From Bacteroidota bacterium (lineage in GTDB: Bacteria; Bacteroidota; Bacteroidia; Bacteroidales; UBA5342), in the NCBI GenBank assembly GCA_003249935.1, contig QKHT01000151.1, positions 1 to 44,137 of the forward strand: a stretch of DNA of 44,137 bases, written 5' to 3'. The position numbers and the translations under genes were made by a program. Below are positions 39,732 through 44,137 of the stretch, piece after piece. A model generated the notes under the pieces. It ran no database searches. It had not been told where the DNA came from and worked only from the letters and a program-made list of their open reading frames with translations. Every line of letters starts with the position of its first letter. Positions within the stretch are counted from its first letter, which is position 1.

Positions 39732-41402
39732 TTAATTATTATTTGCCGGTGCCGGATGTGCAAATACACGTTTGGCTTCACTTTCCCAAATGGCTTTCAT
39801 TTCGTTTACTTTTTCGGGCATTTGGGCTGCCAGATTGTTGAGTTCGGTACGATCCTGTGCAATGTTGTACAGTTCGTAATTGTCGCCTTTGAGCGATACC
39901 AATTTCCAGTCGCCAATGCGTATGGCCCGTGCATCGTAATGCTCAAAAAAGAGGCTGCTGTGTCCTTCCCTTTTACCGGTTTTGAGTATGGGCACAATAC
40001 TAATACCCTCTAACGGAATAATATTGTGATCGTGGAATGTTTTGGGATAAGTGGCTTTGGCCAAATCCACACAAGTGGCCATTAAATCCATTACATGGCA
40101 TGGATTGCTGTTAATGGTGCCGCTTTGTTTCTTTATACCTTTGGGCCACGATGCAATAAACGGAGTGCAAATGCCGCCTTCGAACGACTCTTTTTTCCAC
40201 AATTTAAAGGGCGTATTGGCCACATTCGCCCAGTTGGGTCCAATGCCTGTGTATGTCAGTTCGCTGCCGGGCATAACAGATTTATCGTGTTTGGTGTACA
40301 CAACTTCCTGTCCGTTACGGGTTTCAGAATTACGGTCGAACCCACCGCTGTTGGGCTCTTCGGGACTGGCGCCATTGTCCGACATAAACATAATAACCGT
40401 ATTATCCAATTGGCCGTTTGCTTTCAGTGTTTTTACAATTTGGCCTATACCCTGGTCAATTCTGTCGACCATGGCTGCATGTACCGCCATGCGACGTGCA
40501 TCGTAAGCCTTGTCGGGGTTATTCGCCCATGTAAAGTCCACGTTTCTGTTTTCGGGGCTCAATTTGGTTGTTTTTGCGTCGAAAAGCCCCAGCTTAATCA
40601 TCTTTTCGTATCTGGCTTCGCGTATGGCATCCCAACCTGCGTTGTAGGTGTCCTTATATTTTGCAATATCCTCAGGCAAAGCATGCAATGGCCAGTGTGG
40701 CGCGGTAAAGGCTACATACAGAAAAAACGGTTTGGCCTTTGCCGAAAACTGATTGATGTAAGCACAAGTGGTATCGGTAATGCCAATAGTATGATAGTAG
40801 TTTTTTGGTACTTCTTTTACCGGTTTTTCGCCATTAACCAAGCTAAACGGGTCGAAATAGTTAACCACGCCCCAAATGTTGCCATAGTATTTGTCGAACC
40901 CGCGATGTGTAGGATACGACGAAATTGCGCCAAAATCGGAAGTAAAGTAGTCTTGGTGGTTCAGCCATTTAAGTTGTTCTTTGGCATTTTTTTGCTGAAC
41001 CGTATTCGATACATGCCACTTGCCCACCATGCCGGTATTGTAGCCGGCTGTTTTAAGCACTTCGGCAATGGTTACTGTTTGGTTGGTAAGCTGACCTCGG
41101 TAGCCGGGCATTTTGTCGTCGCCCGTCATGCGGCCAATGCCGGCCTCGTGCTGATACAAACCGGTGAGCAACGATGCACGCGTAGGGCAACAACGCGATG
41201 TATTATAAAATTGGGTGAACCGTATGCCTTTCTGAGCCAGTTTGTCGAGATTTGGTGTGTTTATTTCGCCACCGTAACAACCGGGATCCGAAAATCCCAT
41301 ATCGTCGACTAATACAATAATTATGTTCGGGCGTTTGTCTGCACCGGCATAAGCACCCATGGCCAATGTAAGTCCCAATGAAATTGAAAGTGTCGTTTTC
41401 AT
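39732..41402 (-). CDS. Secreted arylsulfatase-type S1 sulfatase
   Basis: A 556-residue S1 sulfatase with signal peptide MKTTLSISLGLTLAMGAYAG. Asp pair in VLVDDMGFSDPGCYGGE (33-34), formylglycine site CCPTRASLLTG (Cys71), MVGKWHVS, YVAFTAPHWPLHA and MSDNGASPEEP. Same broad subgroup as the sulfatases at 24236 and 41402. Its ATG overlaps the stop codon of the upstream sulfatase gene by one base (TAATG), so the two are translationally coupled. A long open frame lies antisense inside it but is a shadow. The substrate cannot be read from sequence. Confidence 0.93.
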   Translation of the reverse strand: MKTTLSISLGLTLAMGAYAGADKRPNIIIVLVDDMGFSDPGCYGGEINTPNLDKLAQKGIRFTQFYNTSRCCPTRASLLTGLYQHEAGIGRMTGDDKMPGYRGQLTNQTVTIAEVLKTAGYNTGMVGKWHVSNTVQQKNAKEQLKWLNHQDYFTSDFGAISSYPTHRGFDKYYGNIWGVVNYFDPFSLVNGEKPVKEVPKNYYHTIGITDTTCAYINQFSAKAKPFFLYVAFTAPHWPLHALPEDIAKYKDTYNAGWDAIREARYEKMIKLGLFDAKTTKLSPENRNVDFTWANNPDKAYDARRMAVHAAMVDRIDQGIGQIVKTLKANGQLDNTVIMFMSDNGASPEEPNSGGFDRNSETRNGQEVVYTKHDKSVMPGSELTYTGIGPNWANVANTPFKLWKKESFEGGICTPFIASWPKGIKKQSGTINSNPCHVMDLMATCVDLAKATYPKTFHDHNIIPLEGISIVPILKTGKREGHSSLFFEHYDARAIRIGDWKLVSLKGDNYELYNIAQDRTELNNLAAQMPEKVNEMKAIWESEAKRVFAHPAPANNN

Positions 41403-43051
41403 TATTCTTCTGTTATTTGTTTTTGTTTCTTTTTGCCTTTTTTTGCTGCGGAATCGGCTTTGGCATTACCGTAAATGTCGCCCCATGGGCTTGGTAATAC
41501 GGAGGCTCTTTTTGCCCAGTTTTCCCATTCGGCAGCCATCTGTTTTACTATTTTTGGCTGAACCGAAGCCAGATTGTTCAGTTCGGTGGGGTCGGCATTC
41601 AGGTCGTACAGTTCCCAATTATAGCGTGTTGCGGCACTAAAGGTGAGCTTTGGGTTCGCCCGAGATACCAATTTTATATTTTTAATACGGATACCACGGT
41701 TGGCTTCATGCTCCCAACAGAGTGTGTCGCGGTTCAGCCCAAAACCTTTAAATGCCGGGATTAATGATACACCCGCCATGGGTATAATGTTCCGGCCTTT
41801 AAATGTTTGCGGATAAGCCGCTCCGGCTGCGGCCAAACATGTGGGCATAATGTCGATAATGTGGCCGGGTTCGTTTCTGAACTCTCCTTTGGCTGTAAAA
41901 CCTTTGGGCCAATGGGCTATAAACGAGGTGTGTATGCCACCTTCGTGGGTGTAGTGTTTGTACTCGCGGTAGGGGGTGCATTCGAGGTTGGCCCAGCTTT
42001 GTGCACAACGTACAAACGAGCCGGGACTACCTATTTTCCCTTTCCCCGAATTGTTGCCAAGGCCTGTGGCGGGACCTTCGGCACAACCGCCGTTATCCGA
42101 CAGAAACATAATGAGGGTATTGTCTAGTTGCCCGGTAGCTTTGAGATGTGCCACCACCTTGCCCACACCCTGGTCGAGCATATCAACACAGGCGGCATAC
42201 GTGGCCATTATCGAATCCTGCGTGGTTTTTTCGGCATCGCTCAGGCTCTCCCAACTTGTAATACGACTGTCGGCCGGCGACAGTTTAACGTCTTTGCCAA
42301 ACAAGCCTAACGCTTTTTGTTTGGCAAACCGCGTTTCACGCATGGCAGCCCAGCCCTGCTTGTATTTACCAAGATATTTTGCAATAACCGAATCGGGTGC
42401 CTGCAATGGCCAGTGTGGCGCATTAAATGCCAGATACAAAAAGAATGGTTGCTTTGCCTCTTGAGCCTGTTGGATAAATTTTACGCCATATTCGGCATAT
42501 TTAGATGTGGAGTACCAGGAGTTGTCGAGGTCGGTCATGGTTTTGCCATTAAACTCGGGGCCTTTGCCCTTGGTATCGCCGCCAAAATAAAACCCCTGAC
42601 CATCAATACTTATATCAAACCCGCGACCGTTGGGTTTCATTGCGGGTGTTTTGGCACCAACATGCCACTTACCGCTGTGTGCGGTAAAATAACCTGCCGG
42701 CTTCAATGCTTCGGCAATGGTTACACATTGCCGGTTCAGATAACCCTCGTAGGCAGGAGTACCCATGTTTTCGTTGCCGCCGGCCATGTGTCCCATACCG
42801 GCCTGATGAGGTTGTAACCCCGTAAGTAACGATGCCCGCGTGGGACAACAGCGCGCGGCATTATAAAACTGGGTGAACCGCAAGCCATTGGCCGCCAACC
42901 TGTCGAGGTTGGGTGTGTGAATTTCACTGCCAAAACAACCAAGATCCGAAAACCCCATATCGTCGGCCAAAATAACGATGATGTTGGGCTTTTGTTGTGC
43001 CTGCAACAATAGCCCACCTGAAAGACCCATCAAAACGAATGATTTAAACAT
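41402..43051 (-). CDS. Secreted arylsulfatase-type S1 sulfatase
   Basis: A 549-residue S1 sulfatase; signal peptide MFKSFVLMGLSGGLLLQAQ. Asp pair in ILADDMGFSDLGCFGSE (30-31), formylglycine site CCPTRASLLTG (Cys68), HSGKWHVGA, YLAFNAPHWPLQA and LSDNGGCAEG. It ends with an unusual basic tail (AKKGKKKQKQITEE). First gene of a two-gene operon, coupled to the next sulfatase by TAATG. Upstream, a hairpin (43080-43115) lies in the putative 5' leader. No SusC/SusD, sulfatase-maturating enzyme or dedicated regulator is adjacent in this window. Confidence 0.93.
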   Translation of the reverse strand: MFKSFVLMGLSGGLLLQAQQKPNIIVILADDMGFSDLGCFGSEIHTPNLDRLAANGLRFTQFYNAARCCPTRASLLTGLQPHQAGMGHMAGGNENMGTPAYEGYLNRQCVTIAEALKPAGYFTAHSGKWHVGAKTPAMKPNGRGFDISIDGQGFYFGGDTKGKGPEFNGKTMTDLDNSWYSTSKYAEYGVKFIQQAQEAKQPFFLYLAFNAPHWPLQAPDSVIAKYLGKYKQGWAAMRETRFAKQKALGLFGKDVKLSPADSRITSWESLSDAEKTTQDSIMATYAACVDMLDQGVGKVVAHLKATGQLDNTLIMFLSDNGGCAEGPATGLGNNSGKGKIGSPGSFVRCAQSWANLECTPYREYKHYTHEGGIHTSFIAHWPKGFTAKGEFRNEPGHIIDIMPTCLAAAGAAYPQTFKGRNIIPMAGVSLIPAFKGFGLNRDTLCWEHEANRGIRIKNIKLVSRANPKLTFSAATRYNWELYDLNADPTELNNLASVQPKIVKQMAAEWENWAKRASVLPSPWGDIYGNAKADSAAKKGKKKQKQITEE

Positions 43052-43079
43052 CTTTTTATCTGTTGTAATTTGTAATGCG

Positions 43080-43115
43080 AATTAGAATTTTACTGTGGTA
43101 AAACTAATTCTAATT
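43080..43115 (-). promoter_or_regulatory. Hairpin in the 5' leader region of the sulfatase pair
   Basis: AATTAGAAT / ATTCTAATT outer arms and TTTAC / GTAAA inner arms around TGTG, with a 4-nt bulge. On the plus strand it is followed by T7, terminator-like, but no plus-strand gene ends there; on the minus strand it would be in the leader 29 nt before the sulfatase start. Confidence 0.45.
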
Positions 43116-43478
43116 TTTTTGGTCCGGTATTACAAATCGGTCTTTGTATAGCAATTATGTTCACACAATAGGAAAAATGTAAGCGTGTATTGTAATAATT
43201 ATTAAGATTGAATCAGAACGTGCTTTGTAATCACCAGACAGATTGTGTTTTAAAAATTAAAGAAAATTAGAAGAAAAATGATATTCGAGTTTTGCCAAAT
43301 TTTCGTTGTAAGATTTCGTATAATCGTAGAATAAAACAGTTAGCAAGTGTTATTATGCGATATATTAGCCACATAAGATGAATAGTGAAACGAAATATAA
43401 TTATAGAAAGATTAGAATTGAATTATAAATAATGGCAAATAAATGTTATACAACATAAATTTTTATCATTACAAATGT

Positions 43479-43509
43479 TTTGACGTGAAATGCAATCTTA
43501 ATATATTTG
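43479..43509 (+). promoter_or_regulatory. Consensus promoter of the outer-membrane barrel gene
   Basis: TTTG (43479-43482), 19 nt, TATATTTG (43502-43509). The leader before the ATG would be about 85 nt. Confidence 0.8.
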
Positions 43510-43603
43510 ACATATTAAAAGGGGAAACTGAAAACCCAAAACAGAGTAAGAAGTGGAAGCCGAAAAACTTAAGAGTAGGCAATGAATTATTTAGATTACA
43601 AAT

Positions 43604-44095
43604 ATGAAAAAAAGTTTTTTGTTAATGGTCATGATGGTCGTTGTAAGTGTTTTTACAGCAAAAGCACAGTTAACTTATGGCGTTGGTGCTGCAGTAGGAA
43701 CAAAAATGGGTGTTGCCGATGATGGTAGCGACAAAATGGGTTTTGGCTTACATGCCCGGGCCGATTATGCACTTGAAAAGTTCGACTTATCGGGCGGTTT
43801 AACTTACTATTTCCCAAGTGTTCCATCCGGAATGGATTTAACTGCATTCCAGCTTAATTTTGATGGACATTATGGTTTTCTGAAACAAGAAGCAATGACA
43901 GTTTATGGTTTGGCCGGGTTAAATTATTCTTACCTAAAAGCTTCAGTTGATTTTATGGGCGCAACAATTAGTTCCGACGACAGTAAAATTGGTTTTGATT
44001 TAGGTGCCGGTGTTAAATTTAATAAGTTTTTTGTTGAAGCTAAATATGATAGTGGCTTCGAACAAATGGCACTTACCGCAGGCATTATGTTTTGA
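43604..44095 (+). CDS. Small outer-membrane beta-barrel protein
   Basis: A 163-residue protein with signal peptide MKKSFLLMVMMVVVSVFTAKAQ followed by alternating amphipathic strands: LTYGVGAAVGTKMGV, MGFGLHARADYAL, FDLSGGLTYYF, AFQLNFDGHYGFL, MTVYGLAGLNYSYLKASVDF, IGFDLGAGVKFNKFFVEAKYD and a C-terminal MALTAGIMF ending in Phe, the usual barrel-assembly signal. About eight strands, OmpX/OmpA-barrel or outer-membrane protein beta-barrel (PF13505-like) size. Simple codon use and a consensus promoter suggest good expression. Specific function is unknown. It is followed by the window edge. Confidence 0.85.
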   Translation: MKKSFLLMVMMVVVSVFTAKAQLTYGVGAAVGTKMGVADDGSDKMGFGLHARADYALEKFDLSGGLTYYFPSVPSGMDLTAFQLNFDGHYGFLKQEAMTVYGLAGLNYSYLKASVDFMGATISSDDSKIGFDLGAGVKFNKFFVEAKYDSGFEQMALTAGIMF

Positions 44096-44137
44096 TAAAG
44101 TGCTCATTATTTAAGGTTTGTATTATATAAAGCCGTT

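Larger units (their letters stand above)
43052..43603. other. Intergenic region between sulfatase operon and outer-membrane protein gene
   Basis: 552 nt, strongly AT-rich. It holds the hairpin at 43080-43115 and a consensus promoter for the barrel gene at 43479-43509. Between about 43120 and 43470 I see nothing definable. Confidence 0.6.

Noticed and set aside
40095-41312. 405-codon plus-strand open frame
   Set aside because: Entirely antisense to the arylsulfatase gene at 39732-41402, which has full catalytic motifs; the antisense protein has no family features.
43080-43120. Plus-strand terminator
   Set aside because: Hairpin plus T-run looks right, but no plus-strand gene ends upstream of it; kept as a leader hairpin of the minus-strand sulfatase gene instead.

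Overview
The window is a chromosomal segment of a Bacteroidota bacterium, probably a free-living, carbohydrate-degrading member of class Bacteroidia. The signs are: the fused CcoN/CcoO cbb3 oxidase, a TamL-type lipoprotein Omp85, DUF4369/thioredoxin lipoproteins, PepSY-like proteins, four S1 sulfatases, and many TAnnTTTG promoter elements, several with TTTG exactly 19 nt upstream. Base composition is about 40% GC and even. I see no transposase, integrase, phage gene, rRNA or CRISPR array. Order-level placement cannot be made from the sequence alone.

Layout. (1) 475-8726, plus strand: a complete cbb3 cytochrome oxidase structural and assembly operon (ccoS, ccoNO, a CcoQ-like peptide, monohaem ccoP, ccoG, fixH/ccoH, a DsbD_2/SafE-type membrane protein, ccoI copper ATPase). 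A convergent sensor histidine kinase (8721-10193, minus) carries a periplasmic CxxCH haem motif and probably reads redox state. (2) 10659-14103, minus strand: an envelope cassette of an abundant-looking helical lipoprotein ending in Lys-Lys, two L,D-transpeptidases and a membrane-anchored protein of unknown function. This is the most interesting locus: it looks like an outer membrane-to-peptidoglycan tethering module analogous to Braun lipoprotein. Divergent from it are a sigma-70-like factor and a cytoplasmic PepSY-like protein. (3) 15534-19920: the NADH-responsive repressor Rex, a lipoprotein aldose 1-epimerase and two class II fructose-bisphosphate aldolases of different subclasses transcribed divergently. 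(4) 19989-27315: TamL (minus), then an operon with a secreted glycosidase-like protein and two sulfatases. (5) 27577-30252, minus: rplM-rpsI-rpsB-tsf, with structured RNA leaders before rplM and rpsB. (6) 30474-36109: a degenerate retropepsin-like secreted protein, a K+-dependent-type membrane pyrophosphatase, a TlpA-like lipoprotein lacking its nucleophilic cysteine, and queG. (7) 36149-39308, minus: two identical tRNA-Lys(UUU) genes and uvrA. (8) 39732-43051, minus: two overlapping sulfatase genes; then a small outer-membrane beta-barrel protein (plus).

Signals not explained by genes: a near-identical 57-58 bp intergenic repeat at 10291-10347 and 39560-39617 with a weaker partial copy at the left edge; an over-represented 9-mer GGTTCARCC (19 copies found by eye, on both strands, in and between genes); and a terminator between the lipoprotein gene and its downstream transpeptidase gene that would set their expression ratio and moves the transpeptidase start.

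All reading was by eye. Family names are from recognition of motifs, not from database searches.
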